Assembly: GCA_004213235.1 (NCBI GenBank)
Contig: SHAI01000039.1
Location: 1-14,207 of the forward strand
DNA from: Parvularculaceae bacterium
GTDB taxonomy: Bacteria; Pseudomonadota; Alphaproteobacteria; Caulobacterales; Parvularculaceae
Length of the DNA: 14,207 nt
Reading direction: 5' to 3'
In this document: positions 1 to 7,180 of the stretch, piece after piece
Numbering within the stretch: the first letter of the stretch is position 1
Layout: each line of letters opens with the position of its first letter
Position numbers and translations under genes: made by a program
The notes under the pieces: generated by a model
What the model was told of the DNA's origin: nothing
The model's input: the letters and a program-made list of their open reading frames with translations, nothing else
The model's database searches: none

Positions 1-431
1 CGGCCCATAAAAAGGCCGAGAGCTGCGACACTCGGCGAAAGATACGGAGCGCCACGCCGCGAAGTGGCACCCTATAATTCTGCTAATCCTCTAGCTTTAA
101 GCCTGCGGATATTGATGTCGACTGGTTTGGCGAAACCCGGTTAGCGCGGGCCACACCTGACGGCATCAGAGAGCCGTTAAATCGCCGCGTGACACTGGTG
201 ATAAAATTCTCCAGATGACCCCCTTTGGCGCAGAAATTGACCGCACCATCAGGGTAATGGCCGCAGAACACGGCTTGTTTCAAGCCCTGACGTTTTCCGA
301 TTTGCCCCATGGAGCGGCGCGTTCTCAAGATCACATACTTGGCGCGGGTAATTTCGAGGATTATGGTGCGCGCCTCAGCATTGGTGTCACTCGCAGCACA
401 TTATATGCGCCCTATAATAAGGAACTTGAAG
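1..431. other. Gene-free leader region with short hairpins
   Basis: No reading frame here resembles a known protein. Two plus-strand frames are open at the left edge and close at 75-77 and 142-144, so the 3' end of an upstream gene cannot be excluded. The first 70 bases are rich in short inverted repeats: CGGCC at 1-5 with GGCCG at 14-18, GCCGAG at 15-20 with CTCGGC at 31-36, and GCCAC at 51-55 with GTGGC at 64-68. The first two share bases and so exclude each other. No T-tract follows any of them, so they are not standard intrinsic terminators. The rest, from 80 to 431, is the leader of the peptidase gene and shows nothing else I can name. Confidence 0.5.
339..367 (+). promoter_or_regulatory. 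Weak candidate sigma70-type promoter for the M1 peptidase-dapB pair
   Basis: TTGGCG (339-344) and TATGGT (362-367) are separated by 17 bp, the optimal spacing. Transcription would start near 374 and leave a leader of about 58 nt before the ATG at 432. Each hexamer matches consensus at only four positions. A better -10 match, TATAAT at 413-418, lies between this site and the start codon, but it would start transcription almost at the ATG and has no -35 partner. Confidence 0.22.
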
Positions 432-2411
432 ATGCACCGTTCCACGCGTCCACTAATCCCTTTGGCCCTTGCACTCTCTCTTTGCGTGACCGGTTGCGCC
501 GACCACGAGAATGCCCCCCTTGCGGAAACGTCCGCGTCGCCAGTGGAAGTGCCCGTGGCACCATCATCAGAGCGCGACCGCATGTTCAACCCTGCCGCGG
601 CGGATAGGGTTGATCAGTTTTCCTATGCGAATTTCGATGAGATTGCGGTTCAGCACATAAACCTTGACCTGACTCTGGACTTTGAAGCGCGCACCCTCGC
701 CGGTACGGTCATTTTGGATCTTGATAGGCGGGCACCTGACGCAAACCGTCTGGTGTTGGACACGGACGACTTAACCATCACCGCCATCGAAGCATCGGGA
801 CCAGACGGCCGCTTCGGTGCCACATCTTACATTCTTGGCGAAGATGACCCCATGTTGGGCACGAAGCTGGAAATCGACTTGCCAGAAAACGCCTCCCAGG
901 TACGCATAACGTATGAAACGAGCCCCGGCGCGGCCGGATTGCAATGGCTAACCCCGGCGCAAACCGCTGGCGGCAAGACACCTTTTGTTTACAGCCAGGC
1001 GCAGGCGATCCATGCGCGATCCATGGTGCCACTTCAGGATACTCCCGGTATCCGCATCACCTATGATGCGCGCATTCAGGTCGCCGGCGCGAACCATGAC
1101 GACATTCTGGTTCTCATGGGCGCGGCGCAGGACGAAGACGGCGTACGTGACGGTGATTTCTCCTTTAGCATGCCCCAACCCATTCCCCCTTACCTCCTGG
1201 CAATCGCGGCTGGCGACATTCAGTTTCGCGCCATCAATGATCATATCGGTGTGTATGCAGAAGACTATATTGTTGATGCGGCAACCGAAGAATTCGGCGA
1301 AACGCCGCGCATGGAAGAAATTGCAGAAAAATTCTACGGTGAATATCGGTGGGGTCGCTATGACATGATCGTACTGCCGCCAAGTTTTCCTTTCGGCGGC
1401 ATGGAGAACCCGCGTCTGTCATTTCTAACCCCAACCCTGGTTGCCGGTGATCGAAGCTTGACCAATGTTGTCGCTCACGAACTCGCGCATTCCTGGTCCG
1501 GAAACCTTGTCACAAATGCGACATGGCGCGACGCATGGTTGAATGAGGGGTTCACGTCCTATGTTGAAAATCGGATTATGGAAGCTCTTTATGGGGATGA
1601 ACGCGCACGTATGGAGCGCGCCCTGGACCGTCAATCCCTGATTGCTACGGTTGAGGGTGCCCCGCGACCTGCGCTCACCCGGTTAAAACTACCAAATGAC
1701 ATGGCGACGACCGATGATGCGTTTTCACTGGTCGCCTATATTAAAGGCATGTTCTTCATCAAGTTCCTCGAGGACAGGTTCGGCCGCGATGCCTTCGATC
1801 CGTTTTTGGAAAAATACTTCGACCAGTTCGCGTTTAAAGCTGTGGTGACGGAAGACTTTCTGCACTTCCTGGACATGGAGTTGCGGCAAAAATACCCGAA
1901 TGCGGTGAGCGAGGAAGAACTTGCGATCTGGGTTTTTGGTGAGGGCATGCCCGCGACCCTTGAAGATCCCCAGTCGGACAAGTTCAATAATGTTTCCATC
2001 ACGCAAAATGCATGGCTGGAAGGGGATTTCAACGCCGGTGATATTCCAACATCTGATTGGACAACACATGAATGGCTTCATTTTATCCGAACATTGCCAG
2101 ATGGTATCGGTACAGATAAAATGACGAACCTCGATGCTGCATTTGACCTTAGCACCAGCAAGAATGCTGAGATTGCATTTGCATGGTATATGAAGTCCAT
2201 CGTGGAAGATTATGAACCGGCATTCGCCCCCATGGGCGAATTTCTGCGCAGCGTGGGACGGGGCAAGTTTATCTACCCACTATATGGCGCATTGGCGAAA
2301 TCTGAGAGCCGCCGTGAATTTGCCGCCGATGTCTATGCTGACGCCCGGGATGGCTATCACCCCATCGCCCAGCGACGTATCGACATATATTTCGACGGGA
2401 CCGACCAATGA
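432..2411 (+). CDS. M1 family zinc aminopeptidase, leukotriene A4 hydrolase-like lipoprotein
   Basis: This is a 659-residue metallopeptidase that should remove N-terminal residues from peptides in the periplasm or at the cell surface. The zinc site is HELAH at residues 349-353, with the third ligand E372 in LNEGF. The substrate-binding exopeptidase motif GGMEN is at 322-326. Y436 in AYIKG aligns with the catalytic tyrosine of leukotriene A4 hydrolase, and the stretch from GGMENP through LNEGF reads very like that enzyme. The remaining C-terminal part fits the family's helical domain. I chose the ATG at 432 because AAGGA lies 8 nt upstream and the product then opens with a lipoprotein signal, with lipobox VTGC and Cys22. 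A longer in-frame start at 309 would bury that signal. The stop overlaps dapB. Bacterial members are aminopeptidases; epoxide hydrolase activity cannot be inferred. Confidence 0.9.
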   Translation: MHRSTRPLIPLALALSLCVTGCADHENAPLAETSASPVEVPVAPSSERDRMFNPAAADRVDQFSYANFDEIAVQHINLDLTLDFEARTLAGTVILDLDRRAPDANRLVLDTDDLTITAIEASGPDGRFGATSYILGEDDPMLGTKLEIDLPENASQVRITYETSPGAAGLQWLTPAQTAGGKTPFVYSQAQAIHARSMVPLQDTPGIRITYDARIQVAGANHDDILVLMGAAQDEDGVRDGDFSFSMPQPIPPYLLAIAAGDIQFRAINDHIGVYAEDYIVDAATEEFGETPRMEEIAEKFYGEYRWGRYDMIVLPPSFPFGGMENPRLSFLTPTLVAGDRSLTNVVAHELAHSWSGNLVTNATWRDAWLNEGFTSYVENRIMEALYGDERARMERALDRQSLIATVEGAPRPALTRLKLPNDMATTDDAFSLVAYIKGMFFIKFLEDRFGRDAFDPFLEKYFDQFAFKAVVTEDFLHFLDMELRQKYPNAVSEEELAIWVFGEGMPATLEDPQSDKFNNVSITQNAWLEGDFNAGDIPTSDWTTHEWLHFIRTLPDGIGTDKMTNLDAAFDLSTSKNAEIAFAWYMKSIVEDYEPAFAPMGEFLRSVGRGKFIYPLYGALAKSESRREFAADVYADARDGYHPIAQRRIDIYFDGTDQ

Positions 2412-3184
2412 GTTTGAAAATCGGAATCGCCGGCGCGGCAGGCCGTATGGGCCGCGCGATCGCTGAGGCAGCGACGCAAACCAACGACATGCAAGTGATT
2501 GCCGGGATAGATCAACCGGACCTTCAAAATTGCGGACATGCCGGCTTTCCAATTACACCGATTGGCGAGGCTTCACTTGGTGAAATTGATGTACTGATCG
2601 ATTTTTCACTGCCAGCGGCCTTGTCAACACACCTGAACGCCGCACGGGATCATGGCTGCGCCATGGTCATCGGCGTGACGGGGCTGTCACCAGTCGACGT
2701 GGCAGCTATTGAAGAGGCGGCCCAAACCATTCCCATCGTCCAATCGGGAAATATGAGCCTTGGCGTTAATCTGCTCGCTGCGCTTGTGCGCGATGCAGCC
2801 GCGCGCCTTGCCGCAAGTGAATATGATATTGAAGTTTTCGAAAGCCACCACAAACGCAAGGTCGACGCCCCGTCAGGGACGGCTCTTTTGCTCGGAAATG
2901 CGGCTGCCGACGGGCGTCAAACACCCCTGGGCAAAATCGGTGTTTACGACCGCACGCAGGTGCGCACCCCCCGGGGGGAAGGCGATATCGGTTTTTCCAT
3001 TATGCGCGGCGGAGGTGTGATCGGTGATCATACCGTGGCGTTTCTGGGTGACAGCGAAGTGGTCGAACTATCCCACAAGGCGATCGACAGAGGACTATTT
3101 GCGAAGGGCGCATTGGTCGCAGCCCGCTGGGTGCCTGATCAAGTCCCTGGCGTATACGGAATGGCTGATGTTTTAGGGCTTTAG
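2408..3184 (+). CDS. dapB: 4-hydroxy-tetrahydrodipicolinate reductase
   Basis: DapB reduces 4-hydroxy-tetrahydrodipicolinate with NAD(P)H in the cytoplasmic diaminopimelate pathway, which supplies lysine and peptidoglycan. The protein has 258 residues, close to the usual 265-275. The Rossmann nucleotide-binding loop is GAAGRMGR at 9-16. The catalytic signature ESHHKRKVDAPSGTA spans 145-159, where H147 and K151 align with E. coli H159 and K163. The C-terminal stretch RGGGVIGDHTV at 200-210 is also typical. The start codon sits in an ATGA overlap with the stop of the M1 peptidase, so translation is probably coupled and the two genes cotranscribed. No typical intrinsic terminator follows. In several Alphaproteobacteria dapB lies next to dnaKJ, whereas here it is about 7 kb away on the opposite strand. 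Confidence 0.97.
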   Translation: MSLKIGIAGAAGRMGRAIAEAATQTNDMQVIAGIDQPDLQNCGHAGFPITPIGEASLGEIDVLIDFSLPAALSTHLNAARDHGCAMVIGVTGLSPVDVAAIEEAAQTIPIVQSGNMSLGVNLLAALVRDAAARLAASEYDIEVFESHHKRKVDAPSGTALLLGNAAADGRQTPLGKIGVYDRTQVRTPRGEGDIGFSIMRGGGVIGDHTVAFLGDSEVVELSHKAIDRGLFAKGALVAARWVPDQVPGVYGMADVLGL

Positions 3185-3263
3185 CCACCCTATAATCATA
3201 TCAAATTTACAATTTTTTTCCCGCGTTCTTTAACTTTCGCTGGTGCATGATCCCGAGGTGGAA

Positions 3264-3282
3264 GCTGTACACATTGTACAGC
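3264..3282. promoter_or_regulatory. Perfect 8-bp palindrome (candidate operator or hairpin) upstream of the retropepsin-like gene
   Basis: GCTGTACA-CAT-TGTACAGC is a perfect inverted repeat with a 3-bp centre, ending 34 bp before the ATG at 3317. It sits in a 132-bp gap after dapB that otherwise holds an A/T-rich stretch around 3195-3220 and a TATAAT hexamer at 3191-3196. The symmetry fits binding of a dimeric regulator, and in RNA it would form an 8-bp stem with a tight 3-nt loop. It resembles lux-box sequences (CTGTA...TACAG), but the gap between those halves is 7 bp here and 6 in the lux box, so I do not call it one. Confidence 0.45.
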
Positions 3283-3316
3283 GGACTTGGCGACCATAGG
3301 CTCCAGGGGTTAGAAA

Positions 3317-3844
3317 ATGCGTTCAGAGCTCTTTTTTGCAGTTCTTGTCCTGTTCGTTTCTGTTGCTGGCGTTTGGTATATTGAAATGAAGCCGCTACGC
3401 CCCGCCGCCCCGACCCATATGGCAGAAAATAACGCGCATAAGGATGAGTTAAAGGTTTACTTTGCTGCACCCGCTTCTGAAGTCCGTGTGAAACGCGGCG
3501 TGCATAACCAGTTTTATGTCACAGCTGCAGTTAATCATTGGCCTGCGTCCTTTTTAGTGGATACCGGGGCTAGCCATGTTGCCATTCGGGAGAGTGACGC
3601 AGCAGCAGCCGGCGTTTTTACGACGATGACTGATTACACCCATGCGGTGCGTACCGCGAATGGGGAGACCAAGGCGGCACTGGTTATTCTCAATTCCGTG
3701 GAGATTGGCGAACTCAAGCTTGATGACGTAAAAGCTTTTATTCTGCCAGATGAACAGCTTGGCATGAACCTTCTTGGCATGAGCTTTCTATCACGCTTAA
3801 AGGGCGTTGAAGCAAGCAATGGCGAACTTATCCTCAAGGGGTGA
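3317..3844 (+). CDS. Membrane-anchored retropepsin-like aspartic protease (TIGR02281-type)
   Basis: This 175-residue protein has one N-terminal hydrophobic segment at about 5-22, probably a membrane anchor, followed by a linker and a retropepsin-like domain. The active-site triad reads DTGAS at 82-86, with D82 the predicted catalytic aspartate. The second hallmark, a hydrophobic stretch ending in glycine, is NLLGMSFL at 151-158. Retropepsins act as homodimers with one aspartate per subunit, and the single DTG here fits that. Short proteins of this form are common in Proteobacteria as the TIGR02281 clan AA family, whose substrates are generally unknown; a Rickettsia relative, APRc, has demonstrated protease activity. 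The start is supported by AGGGG at 3305-3309, 7 nt from the ATG. The stop TGA directly abuts the stop of the convergent UbiH-like gene. Confidence 0.85.
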   Translation: MRSELFFAVLVLFVSVAGVWYIEMKPLRPAAPTHMAENNAHKDELKVYFAAPASEVRVKRGVHNQFYVTAAVNHWPASFLVDTGASHVAIRESDAAAAGVFTTMTDYTHAVRTANGETKAALVILNSVEIGELKLDDVKAFILPDEQLGMNLLGMSFLSRLKGVEASNGELILKG

Positions 3845-5077
3845 TCAGCCCTGCGCTTGCAGTAAACTCGGCAGCCGACCGAGATCCGCTCCAGATTCCT
3901 TCATAAATGCGATCTTCAGGGGCTGGACCCGGTTTACAAGACCAAGGCCAAAACGGCGTAGATGTTTTGCCGGACCAAAGTCATTTGAGAAAAACCGGTT
4001 CAACACATCAGTACCCAGCGCAAGCGCAGCTGAATCAAATCGCCGCCACTGGTCATAGCGCGCCAGGACACCTTCATCGCCGATATCAAGGCCAACCCGA
4101 CGCGCCTCGCTCAGCACATCCACCAGAGCCGCGATATCTTTCAGCCCAAGATTATACCCCTGGCCGGCAATCGGGTGGATCGCCCGCGCCGCATCGCCAA
4201 CGAGCGCAAGACGCGGTCCATAAAATTTGTGAGAGAAGGAAAGCCCAAGAGGGTAACACCATCGTGGTCCAGAGAGATGAACCGCCCCCAGATAATCGCC
4301 GAAGCGGGTTTTTATCGCCTCAAGAAAAACTTCCGTGTCTGACGCAATATAGGCTTCAGCCGCTGCCGTCTTTTCCGTCCAGACAAGCGATGATCGATTA
4401 TCCGTCATCGGCAGAATGGCGAACGGACCGGATGGCAGGAAATATTCCTGGGCAACACCATTGTGCGGACGCTCATGGGCGACGGTGGCAACAAGGCCGC
4501 TCTGGCCATAGCCCCAATTGAACGCTCTGATCCCCGCCGCGGCGGCCAGTCGCGAACGTTTGCCATCGGCGGCAACCACCAGACGCGCCTTAATGGTGCG
4601 TCCATCGCGCAATTCCAAACTGGCACCTGAGTGGCCGGGGGTCGTTTTTTCGCAAGCCGCCGGTGCGATCAATTCAATATTTGGGTGAGCATCGATCGCT
4701 TCAAAGATCGCATTGCGCAAGAGACGGTTTTCAATAATCCAGCCCAGGGGCTCATCAGCACCTAACTCGCGGCTATCAAAATGTAGGAACCCGCCAGCCA
4801 CACCGCCGCGACGCGATGGGCTGGCCAAATCCCCATCGGTAACGAGAATATCTTTAATCGGTTCTGCATGCGGAGCAATCGCGTCCCATAGATTGAGCCG
4901 GCGATACATCCGGGCACAGGCATAGGCGATGGCACTGGTCCGCCCATCAAATCCGGCAGTTTTCATCTTTTCCGGTGGTGCCGCGTCAATCACAATGCAG
5001 GAAAACCCTGCGTGCGCCAGCGCGACACTCAGTAACCCACCAGCCAGACCGCCGCCAACGATAGCTACATCTTTCAT
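3845..5077 (-). CDS. UbiH/UbiF/Coq6-family FAD-dependent hydroxylase (ubiquinone biosynthesis)
   Basis: The 410-residue flavoprotein should hydroxylate the aromatic ring of a ubiquinone precursor, using FAD, NAD(P)H and O2. Seen in order: the N-terminal dinucleotide loop GGGLAGG at 8-14, the family stretch DGRTSAIA at 44-51, the DG motif ADGKRSRL at 170-177, and the GD motif with its extension, GDAARAIHPIAGQGYNLGLKD, at 294-314, which is characteristic of UbiH/UbiF/Coq6 enzymes. The tail after 370 is also family-like. Which ring position it hydroxylates cannot be told from sequence, since alphaproteobacteria use several paralogues (UbiH, UbiF, UbiL types). I chose the ATG at 5077 because the FAD fold begins right there and GAGG lies 4 nt upstream; a GTG at 5137 would add 20 unrelated residues. 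It is divergent from glnK and convergent with the protease gene. Confidence 0.9.
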   Translation of the reverse strand: MKDVAIVGGGLAGGLLSVALAHAGFSCIVIDAAPPEKMKTAGFDGRTSAIAYACARMYRRLNLWDAIAPHAEPIKDILVTDGDLASPSRRGGVAGGFLHFDSRELGADEPLGWIIENRLLRNAIFEAIDAHPNIELIAPAACEKTTPGHSGASLELRDGRTIKARLVVAADGKRSRLAAAAGIRAFNWGYGQSGLVATVAHERPHNGVAQEYFLPSGPFAILPMTDNRSSLVWTEKTAAAEAYIASDTEVFLEAIKTRFGDYLGAVHLSGPRWCYPLGLSFSHKFYGPRLALVGDAARAIHPIAGQGYNLGLKDIAALVDVLSEARRVGLDIGDEGVLARYDQWRRFDSAALALGTDVLNRFFSNDFGPAKHLRRFGLGLVNRVQPLKIAFMKESGADLGRLPSLLQAQG

Positions 5078-5311
5078 ATCGCCTCTTTTATACCGTCCCC
5101 GCTGCGCGTTTTGGCCTGCACTTTTATACGCATGCACTTTTCATATACATGGCCCCTTCACGCACCAGGCGTAAAGAGACAGGGCGCGAATTGGGTCATT
5201 CCGCCGCGATCAGGACTTCCTTCCAGCGCGGCAAGTTGCGTTGCTAAAAATGACATTCTACCGTGAGTATGCGCAAATTTATCGCGCATGCGCCAGTGTG
5301 CGGGGCCAATT
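5078..5311. promoter_or_regulatory. Divergent control region between the UbiH-like gene and glnK
   Basis: This 234-bp gap must hold promoters in both directions. Near the UbiH-like side the 9-mer TGCACTTTT occurs twice, at 5117-5125 and 5133-5141, exactly 16 bp apart. Near the glnK side is the inverted repeat ATGCGC (5269-5274) and GCGCAT (5284-5289) with a 9-bp spacer. At about 5229-5245 a CGGCA...TTGCT arrangement resembles a sigma54 -24/-12 element, but its GG-to-GC spacing is one base longer than canonical. glnK-amtB operons are commonly driven by NtrC and sigma54, which makes these elements candidates only. No clear sigma70 promoter is visible on either side. Confidence 0.4.
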
Positions 5312-5650
5312 ATGAAATTCATCCAAGCTATTATCAGACCGCAAAAACTTGATGATGTCCGCCAGGCCCTTGGCGAGCTCGGTGTCGCGGGAATGACGGT
5401 GAGCGATGTTCGCGGTTATGGCCGACAAAAGGGGCGCTCTGAGATCTACCGCGGATCGGAATATGCCGTCGACTTTATACCCAAGGTGAAAATTGAGATT
5501 GCAGTTGCCGAGGACGTCGCGGAAAAAGCGGTGGAGATGATCTGCCAGGCTGCCAACACGGGATCTATTGGCGATGGCAAGGTCTTCGTTCTTGACCTTG
5601 CCAGCGTGGTACGCGTGAGAACAGGCGAGCTTAATGGCGATGCGCTGTGA
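5312..5650 (+). CDS. glnK: PII nitrogen regulatory protein (GlnK/GlnB)
   Basis: PII is a cytoplasmic trimer that reads 2-oxoglutarate and ATP/ADP and relays nitrogen status to targets such as Amt channels, NtrB and the GlnE adenylyltransferase. The 112-residue length is exact for the family. The uridylylation site on the T-loop is YRGSEY at 47-52, with target Tyr51. The second PII signature, TGSIGDGK at 83-90, forms the nucleotide-binding B-loop. The start MKFIQAI is the standard PII N-terminus, so I prefer the ATG at 5312 to the in-frame ATG at 5288, although only a GGGG run around 5302-5305 serves as ribosome site. The gene is followed 67 bp later by amtB, the arrangement that usually marks glnK; on sequence alone it could be called glnB. 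Its leader carries an inverted repeat at 5269-5289. Confidence 0.95.
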   Translation: MKFIQAIIRPQKLDDVRQALGELGVAGMTVSDVRGYGRQKGRSEIYRGSEYAVDFIPKVKIEIAVAEDVAEKAVEMICQAANTGSIGDGKVFVLDLASVVRVRTGELNGDAL

Positions 5651-5717
5651 TACCCTGCAAAGAATTCACCCCCCCCTATCTCTCATGAAACTTATGACGA
5701 CTGCCAAGGGAAGCGCC

Positions 5718-7019
5718 ATGTTTGCAAAACGTCTGGTCCTAAGCCTCGCACTTCTAGGGATGTTTTTCGTCGGCCCACCGGCATGGGCACAGCAAGCCGC
5801 ACCGGCGAGCGAAACCTCGCGCATTGTCTTTAATACGCTTTTGTTTCTACTTTCAGGCATGGTCGTGATGTTCATGGCGGCAGGTTTTTGCATGCTCGAA
5901 GTCGGCATGGCGCGCACCAAAAATGCCGCAACGGTCTGTCTAAAGAATATAACACTGTTTTCCATTGCCGGACTGATGGTTTGGCTGACCGGCTACAATC
6001 TGATTTACGGGGTCGAACCGGGTGGCTTTTTGGGGAAATTTGGACCGTGGAGTGCAAACGATGTTGACGTGCTCAACACCGGTCACGCCGCCTCCTCAGA
6101 CTGGTATTTCCAAATGGTTTTTGTCGCCACAGCGGCATTGATCGTGTCCGGCACGCTGGCTGAACGCATCAGGCTTTGGCCATTTTTGATATTCGTCGTT
6201 TGTTTAACCGGCATCATCTATCCCATTCAGGCTTCATGGGTTTGGGGGAAGGGATATCTCGCCGCAGAATGGGGCTTTGCTGATTTCGCGGGCTCAACAC
6301 TCGTGCATGCTACCGGCGGCTGGGCTGCGCTCGCTGGCACGTTGGTCCTCGGCCCGCGCCTCGGCCGGTTTGACACCGGCCGACCGACCCCGCTGCCAGG
6401 ATCCAATCTGCCGCTGGCAACCCTTGGTACCTTTATTCTCTGGCTCGGCTGGTTTGGCTTCAATGGCGGCTCCCGCCTCGCCCTTGGCACCGTTGAAGAC
6501 GCCATCTCCGTTGCCAATGTGATCGTCAACACGAATATGGCGGCGTGCGGCGGGGTCATTACCGCAACATTGATGACCGCTTTCATCTATCGCAAGATCG
6601 ATCTGACCATCGTCCTCAACAGCGCTATTGGCGGTCTGGTCGCGATTACCGCTGATCCGTTGAACCCGGCGATCTGGCAGGCTGTGTTGATCGGCGGCAT
6701 TGGCGGCGTGATTGTGACCATGGCGATTCAGTTGCTTGACCGCCTGAAAATCGACGACGTCGTGGGTGCCATTCCAGCACATTTATGCTGCGGCATCTGG
6801 GGTACGCTGATTGTCCCCTGGACCAACAGCGATGCATCCCTTCCAGGGCAGCTTGTTGGGGTGCTGGTAAACGGCGCATTCGTTTTTTGCATGAGCATGG
6901 CAATCTGGATTGCGTTACAATATTCCCTTGGCATCAGGGCAAGCGACACGGACGAAAACCTCGGTTTGGACAGGGCTGAATTCGGCCAGGAAGCTTATCC
7001 GGAATTTGCATCGCGATAG
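5718..7019 (+). CDS. amtB: Ammonium transporter
   Basis: AmtB is a trimeric inner-membrane channel for ammonium, blocked by unmodified PII when nitrogen is plentiful. The 433-residue protein begins with a probable signal peptide ending at AWA (22-24), then about eleven hydrophobic segments. The pore twin histidines are visible as H197 in DFAGSTLVHATGG and H355 in PAHLCCGIWG; D189 is the structural aspartate of the Amt signature. FNGGS at 248-252 corresponds to the conserved FNxGS segment. The hydrophilic C-terminal tail, with GLDRAEFGQEAYPEF near 416-430, is the region that contacts PII in the family. The ATG at 5718 has AAGGGA 6 nt upstream and gives a clean signal peptide; the in-frame starts at 5634 and 5685 do not. 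It follows glnK and is probably cotranscribed with it. Confidence 0.96.
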   Translation: MFAKRLVLSLALLGMFFVGPPAWAQQAAPASETSRIVFNTLLFLLSGMVVMFMAAGFCMLEVGMARTKNAATVCLKNITLFSIAGLMVWLTGYNLIYGVEPGGFLGKFGPWSANDVDVLNTGHAASSDWYFQMVFVATAALIVSGTLAERIRLWPFLIFVVCLTGIIYPIQASWVWGKGYLAAEWGFADFAGSTLVHATGGWAALAGTLVLGPRLGRFDTGRPTPLPGSNLPLATLGTFILWLGWFGFNGGSRLALGTVEDAISVANVIVNTNMAACGGVITATLMTAFIYRKIDLTIVLNSAIGGLVAITADPLNPAIWQAVLIGGIGGVIVTMAIQLLDRLKIDDVVGAIPAHLCCGIWGTLIVPWTNSDASLPGQLVGVLVNGAFVFCMSMAIWIALQYSLGIRASDTDENLGLDRAEFGQEAYPEFASR

Positions 7020-7055
7020 TCGACGTCCATTTCGATCAGCGTCGCGTCATCCAGA

Positions 7056-7086
7056 GAAAAAGGTAAACAAGCGTTAACCCTTTTTC
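7056..7086 (+). terminator. Probable intrinsic terminator after amtB
   Basis: GAAAAAGG (7056-7063) pairs perfectly with CCTTTTTC (7079-7086). Inside this stem an internal loop is followed by AAC paired with GTT around the tetraloop AAGC. The structure starts 37 bp after the amtB stop and ends in a run of five T residues, with A residues at the matching 5' side, so it could work in both directions. The stem is A/U-rich, so its strength is uncertain. A second small hairpin, GCCCG (7119-7123) with CGGGC (7130-7134), follows without a T-run. Confidence 0.45.
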
Positions 7087-7180
7087 ATTCCGTCCATGGC
7101 AAGCTAACAATCACCACTGCCCGTGCGATCGGGCGCGGCGGTCAAATGTTGTGTTATAGAAGAGGGTGAATTAGGCGGTC

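Noticed and set aside
413..418. TATAAT as the main promoter of the M1 peptidase gene
   Set aside because: It would start transcription within a few bases of the ATG and remove the ribosome site, and no -35 element lies at the right distance.
309..431. In-frame extension of the M1 peptidase to an ATG at 309
   Set aside because: The extra 41 residues would place the lipoprotein signal internally. The ATG at 432 has a good ribosome site and begins a complete signal sequence.
3174..3192. Terminator after dapB (TAGGG...CCCTA)
   Set aside because: The stem is only 5 bp with a 9-nt loop, it overlaps the dapB stop codon, and the T-run lies more than 15 bases further on.
3264..3282. Lux box for a quorum-sensing regulator
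   Set aside because: The distance between CTGTA and TACAG is 7 bp instead of 6, and no LuxR- or LuxI-type gene is in the window.
3907..4521. 204-codon plus-strand frame
   Set aside because: It is antisense to the UbiH-like gene, which shows all family motifs, and its own translation is low-complexity and unrecognisable.
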